DNA from: DATACN01 sp038215095
Lineage (GTDB): Bacteria > Actinomycetota > Thermoleophilia > Solirubrobacterales > Thermoleophilaceae
Direction of reading: 5' to 3'
Assembly (NCBI GenBank): GCA_038215095.1
Contig: JBBQRG010000053.1
Coordinates: forward strand, 1-21,546
Length of the DNA stretch: 21,546 bases
The translations under genes and the position numbers were made by a program. The notes under the pieces were generated by a model. The model was not told the DNA's origin. It searched no databases and worked only from the letters and a program-made list of their open reading frames with translations. Of this stretch, positions 6,447-15,823 are shown one piece after another. How positions within the stretch are numbered: position 1 is the first letter of the stretch; each line of letters opens with the position of its first letter.

Positions 6447-8687
6447 TTACGCCTGCGCGGGGGCGTGCTCCGAGGACTCGAAGGCCGCCTTGGGCAGCAC
6501 GCGGTGGAGCGGGCGCGGCAGCCACCAGTTCCAGCGGCCCATGATCTCCATCGTGGCCGGCACGAGGATCAGCCGCACCAGCGTGGCGTCCAGCGCGATC
6601 GCCACGGACAGGCCGAGGCCGATCTCCTTGATCGACGGCACGCCCGTGCCCGCGAAGACGGCGAACACCGCCACCATGATCAGCGCGGCGCTCGAGATCG
6701 TCTTGGCGCTGGCCCTCAGCCCCTGGGCCACGGCGAGCGTGGTGTCGCCGGTGGCGTCGTAGCGCTCGCGGATGCGCGACAGCAGGAACACCTCGTAGTC
6801 CATCGACAGGCCGAACACGATCGCCAGGAGGAACGGCGGCGTCATCGCCTGGATGTAGCCGAGCGACTGGAAGCCGAGGAAGCCGTCCGCCCAGCCCCAC
6901 TGGAAGATGGCCACCAGGACGCCGTAGGCGGCGGCCACCGAGAGCAGGTTCATCAACACGGCCTTGAGCGGCAGGAACAGCGAGCGCAGCAGCACCAGCA
7001 GCACGAGGTAGCTGAAGGCGAGCACGAACACGAGGATCTTCCACATCGAGCCCGAGACCAGGTTGGTGAAGTCCTGGTTGAAGGCGGTTGCACCGCCGAC
7101 GTCGATTCGGGCCGCGCGCGCCAGGCCGTTCCCTGAGGCGGCCTGGCTGCGCAGCCGATCCACGAACTGCTCGGCCTGATTGCTCTCGAAGTCGTGCCGT
7201 GGCTGCACGGCGATCAGCGCCGCGCGCCCGTCGCGCGAGGGCCGCGGCGGCAGCACGCGCGCCGCCTCGGGGTCGTTGCGCAGGTCGCGCGCGTAGTCGG
7301 CAAGCAGGCGGCGGTTCTCAGGCGTCGAGGCGGTGCCCGAGCGGAAGGAAGCGATGACCTGCGTGGGGCCGTTGGACGCCGGCCCCAGCTCCTTGGCCGC
7401 CAGTTCGCTACCCACGCGGGTCTCGTTGTGCTTCGGGAACTGGCGCAGCGCGCCGTTGCCGAAGTTGAGCGAGAGCGCCGGGATCGCCATCACCAGCAGC
7501 ACCCCGGCGGAGAGCGCCGCGGCCAGCACGGGCCGCCGCGTGACCCGCTCGGTCCAGCGCTCCCAGAAGCCGCCGCGCCGTGCGTCCGGGTTGGTCGAGC
7601 CCGCGCGGCGGCCACGGGTTCGGAAGTTGCGGAGCATCACGCCCGTGACCACGGCCACGCGACCGCGCGCGTAGGCCCGCTTGCCGAGCAGCCGCATCAG
7701 CACGGGCAGCAGCGTCGTGGCGGCCAGGATCGAGATCGCCACCACCACGATCGCGCCCATCGCCATCGAGCGGATCGTGGTCGAGTCCACCAGCCAGAGC
7801 CCGGCGAGCGAGACCATCACCGTGATGCCCGAGAAGGCCACCGCCAGGCCGGACGTGCGCAGCGCCACGCGCCGCGCCTCGACCGGGTCCGCGCCGGAGT
7901 GGATCTCCTCGCGGTAGCGCGCCAGCACGAACAGCGAGTAGTCCACGGCCACGCCGATCCCGATCATCGAGGCGATGTTCGTCACGAACACCGACATCTC
8001 GGTGGCCTGCGAGAGGAAGTAGATGACAGCGCCCGTGATGCCGACGCTGGCGAAGCCGAGCGCCAGCGGCAGCGCCGCCGCGGCCAGCGAGCCGAACACA
8101 GCAAGCAGGATCAGCAGCACGATCGGGAAGCCCGCCGACTCGGCTGTGGCGAGGTCCTCCTTGGTGAGGTCCTGCATGCCCGCCCAGAGCGCCTGCTGGC
8201 CCACCAGGTAGGGCTGCACACGGTCGCGCGGCGGGCCGCCCGCGCCGATCGCCTTGCGCAGGTCGACCGCCATGCCGGCGATCTGGTTGCGCTCGCCGGA
8301 GGGCCGCAGCGGGACCACGGTCACCACGCCGTCGCCCGCCTGGCGCTTGGCGGCCGCCTCGGCGGCGTCCGTGAGCTCCACGTTCGGCAGCCGCGCGGCC
8401 TCCGCGTCCACGTGGTCGATCTGCGCGCGCACGTCGGCGGCGGTCGCGCCCGGGCGCCGCGCCAGGACGGCCGCCAGCGAGTCGCGCTGCGCGCCCTTGA
8501 ACTGCGCCAGCGCCTGATCGACGCGCTCGGAGCCCGAGCCCGGCACCATGAAGCCGCCGCCGGTGAGGTTCTCCGTCTGCTTGGCGGCGAAGGGCGCCGC
8601 GGCCAGCAGCAGCACGATCCAGGTGCCGAGCACGAGCCAGCGACGGCGCTCGAGGAAGCCTCCGAGCCTGTCCATCGCGGCCTGCAC
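6447..8687 (-). CDS. MMPL/RND-family membrane transporter
   Basis: This is a 746-residue proton-driven exporter of the MmpL type, which moves lipids or hydrophobic compounds across the inner membrane. It has a first membrane helix (about 16-34), a periplasmic porter domain (about 40-180), five helices (about 185-335), a cytosolic linker, then the second half with a helix at about 386-403, a second porter domain (to about 545) and five more helices. The proton-relay Asp-Tyr pairs are present in both halves: D249-Y250 in IGVAVDYSLFVLARYREE, and D630-Y631 in FGLSMDYEVFLLSRIRERY. The GTG start lies 6 bases after a TACGAT box, with an ATG four codons in. A TetR gene lies 45 bases upstream on the same strand, consistent with a regulated exporter. 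The substrate is unknown. Confidence 0.93.
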   Translation of the reverse strand: MQAAMDRLGGFLERRRWLVLGTWIVLLLAAAPFAAKQTENLTGGGFMVPGSGSERVDQALAQFKGAQRDSLAAVLARRPGATAADVRAQIDHVDAEAARLPNVELTDAAEAAAKRQAGDGVVTVVPLRPSGERNQIAGMAVDLRKAIGAGGPPRDRVQPYLVGQQALWAGMQDLTKEDLATAESAGFPIVLLILLAVFGSLAAAALPLALGFASVGITGAVIYFLSQATEMSVFVTNIASMIGIGVAVDYSLFVLARYREEIHSGADPVEARRVALRTSGLAVAFSGITVMVSLAGLWLVDSTTIRSMAMGAIVVVAISILAATTLLPVLMRLLGKRAYARGRVAVVTGVMLRNFRTRGRRAGSTNPDARRGGFWERWTERVTRRPVLAAALSAGVLLVMAIPALSLNFGNGALRQFPKHNETRVGSELAAKELGPASNGPTQVIASFRSGTASTPENRRLLADYARDLRNDPEAARVLPPRPSRDGRAALIAVQPRHDFESNQAEQFVDRLRSQAASGNGLARAARIDVGGATAFNQDFTNLVSGSMWKILVFVLAFSYLVLLVLLRSLFLPLKAVLMNLLSVAAAYGVLVAIFQWGWADGFLGFQSLGYIQAMTPPFLLAIVFGLSMDYEVFLLSRIRERYDATGDTTLAVAQGLRASAKTISSAALIMVAVFAVFAGTGVPSIKEIGLGLSVAIALDATLVRLILVPATMEIMGRWNWWLPRPLHRVLPKAAFESSEHAPAQA

Positions 8688-8693
8688 AGGCGG

Positions 8694-8699
8694 ATCGTA
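8694..8699 (-). promoter_or_regulatory. Candidate -10 box of the MMPL gene
   Basis: Minus-strand TACGAT is followed by 6 bases and the GTG at 8687, giving a possible leaderless start. It lies in the 45-base gap after the TetR gene, so the transporter may be transcribed both from here and by readthrough. Confidence 0.45.
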
Positions 8700-8732
8700 A
8701 CCCGCTGCCTGCCGCCCCTTATGTGAGAGACG

Positions 8733-9311
8733 TCACGTGGCGCCGAGCAGGCGGCGCGCCGCCTGCACCGCCAGCTCGAAGCTCGGCTCGCTGCGCCAGC
8801 CGGGATCGGACAGCGCCTGGATGCCCAGCCCGTCGCCGAGCGCGAACAGCACGGAGGCCACCACCTCCGGCTCGGCCTCGAGGCTGACCACTCCCTCGAG
8901 CTGCTTCTGGCGCAGCGCGGCTGCCAGCTGCTCGCGCCAGCGCCGATAGAGCTCGGCCAGCTCGGCGCGCACCTCCTCGCTGTGGCGCGACGCCGAGAGC
9001 AGCTCGTAGATCACCGCCTGGCTGTCGGGTTCGTCCTCGAGGAAGTCCTCGAGCTCGCGGCGCAGGGCCGCGAGGATCGCGTCGGGCGAGTCGGCGCCCG
9101 CCAGCAGCTGCTCCATCGCGCGGATGCGCACCTCGCAGTCGTGGCGACAGACCTCCACCAGCAGCCGCTCCTTGCTGCCGAAGTGGTAGTGCAGGAGGCC
9201 GCGCGACACGCCGGCCTCGCGAGCCACGTGATCGAAGGTGGATGCCGCCGCGCCGCGCGAGCCGACGCTGGCCCGCATGGCGGCGATAATGCGGCCAGGG
9301 GCTTCAGCCAT
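8733..9311 (-). CDS. TetR-family transcriptional repressor
   Basis: The 192-residue protein has the classic N-terminal helix-turn-helix: RIIAAMRASVGSRGAAASTFDHVAREAGVSRGLLHYHFGSKERLL spans about 7-51 and includes the diagnostic YHFGSKE (42-48). The remaining helical region is the ligand-binding/dimer domain, containing DGLGIQALSDP as seen in many TetR repressors with TetR_C-like domains. It reads toward the MMPL exporter and probably represses that gene and itself; the inducer is unknown. A TATCGT box lies 6 bases before the ATG, so the mRNA is probably leaderless, and there is no Shine-Dalgarno. The intrinsic terminator of the upstream gene ends immediately before this promoter. Confidence 0.92.
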   Translation of the reverse strand: MAEAPGRIIAAMRASVGSRGAAASTFDHVAREAGVSRGLLHYHFGSKERLLVEVCRHDCEVRIRAMEQLLAGADSPDAILAALRRELEDFLEDEPDSQAVIYELLSASRHSEEVRAELAELYRRWREQLAAALRQKQLEGVVSLEAEPEVVASVLFALGDGLGIQALSDPGWRSEPSFELAVQAARRLLGAT

Positions 9312-9317
9312 GGGGAG

Positions 9318-9323
9318 ACGATA
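9318..9323 (-). promoter_or_regulatory. Candidate -10 box of the TetR gene
   Basis: Minus-strand TATCGT, then 6 bases, then ATG at 9311. The same hexamer with 6-7 base spacing precedes the ROK kinase and the epimerase genes. The T-run of the upstream terminator ends two bases before it. Confidence 0.5.
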
Positions 9324-9324
9324 T

Positions 9325-9350
9325 GAAAAGGGCGCCCCTGGGGGCGCCCT
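9325..9350 (-). terminator. Rho-independent terminator of the Lys-rich membrane-protein gene
   Basis: Read on the minus strand, AGGGCGCCCC and GGGGCGCCCT form a perfect 10-base-pair palindrome around CA. The last stem T and three further Ts make a short T-tract, then CATAT. In practice a 4- to 6-base loop would form with an 8- to 9-bp GC stem. It lies 27 bases after the stop of the gene ending at 9378 and is the clearest terminator in the window. Confidence 0.85.
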
Positions 9351-9377
9351 CTTCGGCGTTGGGTGTAGCCGCGGGCG

Positions 9378-9848
9378 CTAGGTGGTGCCCACTGGCTGGC
9401 TGGAGCTGGTGGAGGAGTCCGGCGTTGTGGTCGCCGTGTACTCGAACTCCTCCTCGGCGCCGAACAGCGCGTCCAGCACCTTCTTGCGCAGGTCCTCGCT
9501 GAGGGCGAGCGCGAGCCCGCCGCCCACGAGGGCCACAAGCAGCAGCCGGCCGAGGCCGCGCCGCTTCTTCTTCTTCTTGCCACCGCGCAAGGCGTCGGCA
9601 GCGTCGCGTAGCGAGCTGGCCGCCTCCTTGATCTCCTTCTGCGTCTTCTTGTCCTCGGTCAGGGCCTTCACCGGGCCCTTGCCGTTGATGCGCGAGTACG
9701 CCTTCTTCGCGGAGTCGAAGGCTGCGCGCAGGTTGTCACGCAGCTCCTCGTCTTCCACGAGACGCTGCACGTACTCGTTCGACTGCACCGCCTTGCCCGC
9801 GGACACCGCGCCCTTGCCGGCCTTCTCGGCCTTTTTCTTGGCTGCCAT
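9378..9848 (-). CDS. Lys-rich protein with a single membrane segment, function unknown
   Basis: I do not recognise a named family. The 156-residue protein has a Lys/Ala-rich start (MAAKKKAEKAGKG), a charged helical region (about 22-90, NEYVQRLVEDEELRDNLRAA), a very basic stretch KKKKKRR (91-97), one hydrophobic helix (about 100-117), a short amphipathic segment SEDLRKKVLDALFG (117-130) and a Thr/Ser-rich acidic tail. By the positive-inside rule the long N-terminal part should be cytosolic. The start at 9848 is set by GAGGAG 4 bases upstream. The gene follows lon by 56 bases on the same strand and ends in a strong terminator, so it may be the last gene of the lon transcript or an independent unit. 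A nucleoid- or membrane-associated role is only a guess. Confidence 0.8.
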   Translation of the reverse strand: MAAKKKAEKAGKGAVSAGKAVQSNEYVQRLVEDEELRDNLRAAFDSAKKAYSRINGKGPVKALTEDKKTQKEIKEAASSLRDAADALRGGKKKKKRRGLGRLLLVALVGGGLALALSEDLRKKVLDALFGAEEEFEYTATTTPDSSTSSSQPVGTT

Positions 9849-9904
9849 TGCTCTCCTCGAATCCGCTTCCGCTGTTTGCGAACAGTACCCGGAAAAAGGC
9901 CTGC

Positions 9905-12282
<2,378 letters not shown>

Positions 12283-12286
<4 letters not shown>

Positions 12287-12765
12287 TCGGCGCCCCCGGA
12301 GCGCTCATCGTCGCCCGGCGGCTCAGCGCCCTCCTCGATCGGCACCCGCCGCGAGCGCTCCTGGCGCGCGGCCAGCGGCACCTCCACCTGCAGCACGCCG
12401 TCCTCGTAGCTGGCGCGCGCCTGCTCGGCCAGCACGTCGGCGCCCAGCTCCACCGTGCGCCGGAACGGGCCGTGCTCGATCTCGATCTGCTGGTAGAGCC
12501 GGCCGCGCGCCTGGTCGGGGCGGCGCTCGCCCGCGATCAGCAGCTGGCGCCCGCGGATCTCCAGCGCGACGTTCTCGATGGTCACGCCGGCGAGGTCTGC
12601 CTTGACCACGGCGCGCGGCGGATCATCCACGTAGAACACGTCCACCGGCGGCGAGAAGCCCCGGCCGCGCAGGCCGGTCGAGCGCTCGAAGACGTCGCCG
12701 AACAGCTCGTCGATCTCGCGCCGCATGCGCTCGAAGTTCGCGAACAGGTCGCGCGAGGGAGGCAT
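12283..12765 (-). CDS. Small heat-shock protein, Hsp20/alpha-crystallin family
   Basis: This is an ATP-independent holdase chaperone that keeps unfolding proteins soluble. The 160-residue protein has an N-terminal region with FANFERMRREIDELFGDVF (8-26), then the alpha-crystallin domain (about 38-132) with PPVDVFYVDDPPRAVVKADLAGV, an EIRGRQLLIAGERR strand pair, FRRTVELG and the conserved YEDGVLQVEVPL ending. The C-terminal extension contains RRVPIEE, an I-x-I/V-like anchoring motif in relaxed form. It starts 5 bases after the metallo-hydrolase stop and overlaps lon by four bases, forming a compact quality-control operon in which unfolded clients held by Hsp20 may be passed to Lon; that hand-off is inference. 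Confidence 0.93.
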
Positions 12766-12770
12766 GTCCG

Positions 12771-13571
12771 TCAGCCACCCGGCACGTCGTACACCGCGCC
12801 CTCCTCGGCCATCTCCACCGGGGCGCCGTAGCCCTCGCTGGCCTCGTCGCGGGCCCAGCTCGCGTCGAGCTCGTCCGAGATGTGGGTGATCACGAGGCGC
12901 TTGACCTTTGCCTCGCGGCCGTGCTCCCCGGCCTCGCGCGGGGTCAGGTGGCCGCGCTTACCGGTGCGCTCGGGGCGCGGCAGCGTGCCCTCGACCACGA
13001 GCAGGTCGGCCTCGGCCGCGAACTTCTTCAGCTCGTCGGTCGGACTGCTGTCGGCGCCGTAGACGATGCGCCCGCCGTTCTCCGAGTCGATCGACATGGC
13101 GAACGTCTCCGTGAAGTGCGGCACCTCGTGGAAGCGGATCTTGAACGGCCCGATCTCGACCGTCGAGTTGACGTCGTACTCGATCATGTCGAACGCGTTC
13201 TCGATCAGGTCGTCGTTGCCCCAGGCCCCGACGACGCGGCGAAAGGTGTCGCGCGAGCCGGGCGGGGCGTAGAGCTTGGGGCACGCGGGATTGTCGGTGC
13301 CCGGGAAGCCGCCCACCGGGACCGGCTGCTGTCGCGGCGCGTAGGTCAGCGCGTAGGAGTAGGGCACGAGGTCGAGGAAGTGGTCGGCGTGCAGGTGCGA
13401 GAGCACCACCGCGTCGATGTCCACGTAGTCGCGGAACTGGCGCAGCTTGGAGAAGACGCCGTTGCCCATGTCGATCACGACCGCGGTGTCGCCCTCTTCG
13501 AGCAGATATCCGGAGCACGCACCCCCGGCGTCTTGCCAGGAGGGCGACTTGCCGAGGACCCTCAACCTCAT
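12771..13571 (-). CDS. RNase Z-like metallo-beta-lactamase-fold hydrolase
   Basis: The 266-residue protein starts directly with the MBL fold. The binuclear zinc motif HLHADH spans 59-64 (H59, H61, D63, H64); further ligands are likely the histidine in EVPHFTET, the aspartate in YGADSS and the histidine in VITHISDE. The HLTPREAGEHGREAKVKRLVITH segment is characteristic of the RNase Z/ElaC-like branch, but the protein is shorter than canonical RNase Z and lacks an obvious exosite arm, so a tRNA 3' nuclease role is not established. Cyclic phosphodiesterase or another hydrolase is possible. It leads the hsp20-lon operon. TAGGCT lies 7 bases before the ATG, giving a leaderless-type start. Confidence 0.85.
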   Translation of the reverse strand: MRLRVLGKSPSWQDAGGACSGYLLEEGDTAVVIDMGNGVFSKLRQFRDYVDIDAVVLSHLHADHFLDLVPYSYALTYAPRQQPVPVGGFPGTDNPACPKLYAPPGSRDTFRRVVGAWGNDDLIENAFDMIEYDVNSTVEIGPFKIRFHEVPHFTETFAMSIDSENGGRIVYGADSSPTDELKKFAAEADLLVVEGTLPRPERTGKRGHLTPREAGEHGREAKVKRLVITHISDELDASWARDEASEGYGAPVEMAEEGAVYDVPGG

Positions 13572-13578
13572 GCCCCGC

Positions 13579-13584
13579 AGCCTA
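13579..13584 (-). promoter_or_regulatory. Candidate -10 box for the MBL-hsp20-lon operon
   Basis: Minus-strand TAGGCT is followed by 7 bases and the ATG at 13571; an overlapping TATAGG two bases upstream is another reading. I see no CIRCE or HAIR inverted repeat near it. Confidence 0.4.
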
Positions 13585-13675
13585 TAACCGGAGCCCTACG
13601 CCCACTACGGGTCGGGGGCGCCGTGGGACGCGGGGGAGCCGCGCGCCTCCCCGCACACGTCGGGGACGCGGTCGA

Positions 13676-13885
13676 TTACCCGTTCGGTTGGGGAAAGGCG
13701 TACGTCGCGGTGATCCGCTCCGTGCGGAACACGAAGGCCAGCTGGCGCTCGGGGGCGAGGTTGCGCTCGGCGGGGCGGAAGGTCGAGCAGGGCTCCGAGA
13801 GGTCGAGAGCGCAGAGGTGGTTCTGGTGGAAGAAGCAGTCCTCGCATGAGACCCGCTTGCCCTTGCTCTTGACCAGGTTTGCCAT
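13676..13885 (-). CDS. Small four-cysteine protein, function unknown
   Basis: The 69-residue protein starts at ATG 13885, preceded by AGGA nine bases upstream. It has a basic start (MANLVKSKGKRVS), then C14, C17, C25 and C33 arranged CxxC-x7-C-x7-C within CEDCFFHQNHLCALDLSEPC, followed by STFRPAERNLAPERQLAFVF and a short C-terminal strand region. The cysteines could bind zinc or an iron-sulfur cluster. I recall related small proteins in actinobacteria but no function. The frame continues upstream to 13993, but that extension is low-complexity and not convincing. It lies alone between the MBL operon and the divergent epimerase gene. Confidence 0.75.
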   Translation of the reverse strand: MANLVKSKGKRVSCEDCFFHQNHLCALDLSEPCSTFRPAERNLAPERQLAFVFRTERITATYAFPQPNG

Positions 13886-14018
13886 CGGCGGCCATCCTGC
13901 AACACCCGCCCGGCCTTCGCCAGTCGCGTTTCCGCAAAACGGGCCTTTTCCCCGTCCCTGCAATCTCCAGCTTTTTCGGCGGCGGGGTCGCAACTACCGG
14001 GTTTTGGGAGGGGGCGAA
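13886..14018. other. Divergent intergenic region, mostly unassigned
   Basis: This is the longest gap in the window. It separates the four-cysteine gene from the epimerase gene. It contains short T-rich stretches and one weak ACGGG/CCCGT hairpin (13939-13955), but no convincing promoter for the minus-strand gene. Confidence 0.5.
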
Positions 14019-14024
14019 TATCGT
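14019..14024 (+). promoter_or_regulatory. Candidate -10 box of the epimerase gene
   Basis: TATCGT is followed by 7 bases and a GTG at 14032. It is identical to the boxes before the ROK kinase and TetR genes, and it helps to choose GTG 14032 over farther upstream starts. Confidence 0.5.
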
Positions 14025-14031
14025 CGGGCCG

Positions 14032-14955
14032 GTGGAACTGGTGACCGGCGCGACCGGATACGTGGGCGGCCAGCTCACGCGGCGGCTCGTCGCCGAGGGC
14101 CGGGCCGTGCGCTGCCTCGCCCGCGACGCGTCGCGGCTGGAGGCGCTTGGCGACGGCGTCGAGCCTGCGGCCGGCGACCTGCTGAGCGGCCGTGGCCTCG
14201 AGCGCGCCCTCGACGGCATCCGGACCGCCTACTACCTGGTGCACTCGATGGAGGCGGCCGGTGAGAGCGGCGGCGACTTCGGCGAGCGCGACCGCCGCGC
14301 CGCCGGCAACTTCGCGGACGCGGCGGGCAAGGCCGGCGTGGAGCGGATCGTCTACCTGGGCGGCATCGCGCCTTCCGGCAGACCCTCCCCACACCTGCGC
14401 TCGAGGCTCGAGGTCGAGACGATCCTGCTCGAGGCGATCCCCGCGTCCACCGCGCTGCGGGCCTCGATCGTGATCGGCGCCGGCTCGTCGTCCTTCCGCG
14501 TGCTCGTGCGGCTGGTGGAGCGCCTTCGGGTGCTGCCGATGCCGGCCTGGCGCTCCAACCGCACGCAGCCGATCGACGAGCGCGACGTGATCGATTACCT
14601 CTCCCTCACCGGCTCCACGCCGGCGGCCGCGGGGAGGTCGCTCGACGTGGTGGGCCCCGACGTGGTCAGCTATGGCGAGATGATCGAGTCCATCGCCGAA
14701 TCGATGGGCGTGGGCCGGGTGCCGCTCGGCATCGCCCGCTCCCTCACCGCGCCGGCCAGCGCGGTGGTCAGCGCCGTGACCGAGCAACCGCTCGAGCTGG
14801 TGCGCCCGCTGATGGCCAGCCTCGAGTCCGACCTGCTGCCGCGCGACCCCGCCGAGGCTGCCGAGATGTACGGGCTCCGGCCGCGCCGCTTCGAGCGCGC
14901 CGTCGACCATGCGCTTGCCGAGTGGGAGTCACTCGAGCCGCTGGGTGCCCGGTGA
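14032..14955 (+). CDS. NAD(P)-binding epimerase/NmrA-like protein (extended SDR)
   Basis: The 307-residue Rossmann-fold protein starts with the dinucleotide loop VTGATGYVGGQL (4-15; GxxGxxG at G6, G9, G12). Later landmarks are AAGDLL, AYYLVHSM, RIVYLGGIAPSG and RSRLEVETILLE. The catalytic YxxxK of classical SDRs is not present in the usual place, typical of the atypical (NmrA-like) group often annotated as NAD(P)H-binding proteins. C-terminal segments such as TQPIDERDVIDYL and LDVVGPDVVSYGEMI are shared with that group. The frame is open farther upstream, but the fold begins exactly at GTG 14032, which sits 7 bases after TATCGT. The stop overlaps the start of the SRPBCC gene in GTGA, so the pair probably acts together. 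The substrate is unknown. Confidence 0.88.
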   Translation: MELVTGATGYVGGQLTRRLVAEGRAVRCLARDASRLEALGDGVEPAAGDLLSGRGLERALDGIRTAYYLVHSMEAAGESGGDFGERDRRAAGNFADAAGKAGVERIVYLGGIAPSGRPSPHLRSRLEVETILLEAIPASTALRASIVIGAGSSSFRVLVRLVERLRVLPMPAWRSNRTQPIDERDVIDYLSLTGSTPAAAGRSLDVVGPDVVSYGEMIESIAESMGVGRVPLGIARSLTAPASAVVSAVTEQPLELVRPLMASLESDLLPRDPAEAAEMYGLRPRRFERAVDHALAEWESLEPLGAR

Positions 14956-15386
14956 AGGTCGAGCGGACGGTGGAGCTGGACGCGCCACCGGAGAAGGTGT
15001 ACGACGTGGTGATGGACCCGCGGCGCCTCGAGGAGTGGGTCACGATTCACCACAAGCTCGACAACGCGCCCCCCGGCTCGCTCAAGGAGGGATCGGAGGT
15101 GAGCCAGACCATGAAGCTCGCCGGGCGCAAGTTCAAGGTGCGCTGGACGGTGGTGGAGAACAAGCCGTGCGACCACGTCGTCTGGGAGGGCAAGGGCCCG
15201 GTCTTCTCCCACGCCCGCGTGATGTACGACTTCAAGCCGTCCGGCGAGGGCACGTCCTTCTCCTACACGAACGAGTACGACCTGCCGGGAGGCGCGCTCG
15301 GCCGCATCGCGGGCAACACCGTCACACGCATCACCGGCAAAGAGGTCGACGCCTCGCTGCAGAAGCTCAAGGAACTCGTCGAGTAG
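14952..15386 (+). CDS. SRPBCC-superfamily (START/polyketide-cyclase-like) protein
   Basis: This 144-residue helix-grip protein is predicted to bind a hydrophobic ligand in a central cavity. The opening VKVERTVELDAPPEKVYDVV and the following MDPRRLEEWV are typical for the family, as is the closing amphipathic helix (GNTVTRITGKEVDASLQKLK...). Strands in between alternate as expected (QTMKLAGRKFKVRWTVVE, HVVWEGKGPVFSHARVMYDF, TSFSYTNEYDL). It starts at a GTG inside the stop of the epimerase gene, implying translational coupling and perhaps a shared substrate such as a lipid or isoprenoid; that is inference. No enzyme activity is evident. Confidence 0.87.
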   Translation: MKVERTVELDAPPEKVYDVVMDPRRLEEWVTIHHKLDNAPPGSLKEGSEVSQTMKLAGRKFKVRWTVVENKPCDHVVWEGKGPVFSHARVMYDFKPSGEGTSFSYTNEYDLPGGALGRIAGNTVTRITGKEVDASLQKLKELVE

Positions 15387-15392
15387 TCCGGA

Positions 15393-15430
15393 TAGCTAGT
15401 ATTAACGGTTAATTGCCGGTTTACTAGTTA
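15393..15430. promoter_or_regulatory. AT-rich nest of inverted repeats before the AT-hook/winged-helix gene
   Basis: In an otherwise GC-rich region, CTAGTA (15396-15401) and TACTAG (15422-15427) form an outer perfect inverted repeat, which extends two further pairs past one G-T mismatch. Inside it lies ATTAAC-G-GTTAAT (15401-15413), a second perfect repeat. There is no T-tract, so a terminator is unlikely. TAGTAT (15398-15403) fits a -10 box with a leader of about 32 bases. An operator-promoter for the downstream gene is the most economical reading. Confidence 0.5.
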
Positions 15431-15432
15431 CT

Positions 15433-15439
15433 GGAGAGG
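15433..15439 (+). promoter_or_regulatory. Ribosome binding site deciding a TTG start
   Basis: GGAGAGG lies two bases before the TTG at 15442 (five bases counted from GGAG). It supports TTG as start codon of the DNA-binding protein, where no in-frame ATG is close. Confidence 0.75.
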
Positions 15440-15441
15440 TT

Positions 15442-15822
15442 TTGACCAATTTTCTGGATGAGAAGCGCAAGGAGATAGATGCGCGACTTCGTGAGCTTCG
15501 GCCACTGGTGGACGAGTTCCACCGGCTCGAGAAGGCATCGGCCGCTCTCGCGGAGGTAGGCAACGGAAGCCAACAGTCCACGACGCGCCGCCGCCGCGGC
15601 CCAGCCGCCTCCAGCGGTGGCCGCCGCCGCCGAGGCCGCCCGCGCGGGAGCGGCACCCGCTCAGTGCAGGCGCTCGAGCTCGTGAGGGCACGGCCGGGCA
15701 TCACCATTTCGGAGCTCGCCGAGGCCATGAACATCAAGGCCAATTACCTGTATCGGGTATTGCCCACCCTCGAGTCCGAGGGACAGGTGAAGAAGCGCGA
15801 CAAGGGTTGGCACCCGGCCTGA
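15442..15822 (+). CDS. DNA-binding protein: coiled coil, AT-hook-like linker, winged helix
   Basis: The 126-residue protein has three parts. Residues 3-38 form a charged helix or coiled coil (FLDEKRKEIDARLRELRPLV). Residues 49-72 are a basic Gly/Ser/Arg linker with RRRRGRPRGSG, matching the GRP core of an AT-hook that reads the minor groove of AT-rich DNA. Residues about 73-126 form a winged helix (SVQALELVRARPGITISELA, then AMNIKANYLYRVLPTLESEG and KKRDKGWHPA), similar to MarR/IclR-type HTH modules. I recall close relatives in Thermoleophilia but no named function. An AT-rich inverted-repeat nest sits just upstream, suggesting autoregulation. Its stop is one base from the stop of convergent mdh. 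Confidence 0.82.
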   Translation: MTNFLDEKRKEIDARLRELRPLVDEFHRLEKASAALAEVGNGSQQSTTRRRRGPAASSGGRRRRGRPRGSGTRSVQALELVRARPGITISELAEAMNIKANYLYRVLPTLESEGQVKKRDKGWHPA

Positions 15823-15823
15823 G

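Noticed and set aside
8723..8736. GTGA-N6-TCAC repeat between TetR and MMPL as a TetR operator
   Set aside because: The arms are only four bases, it overlaps the TetR stop codon and lies upstream of the expected -35; it is too weak without conservation data.
12766..13620. Search for HspR (HAIR) or a second CIRCE site controlling hsp20-lon
   Set aside because: No CTTGAGT-N7-ACTCAAG or GCACTC-N9-GAGTGC pair was found near these starts.
13939..13955. ACGGG/CCCGT hairpin followed by Ts on the minus strand
   Set aside because: A five-base stem upstream of, not after, a minus-strand gene; no gene ends there to be terminated.
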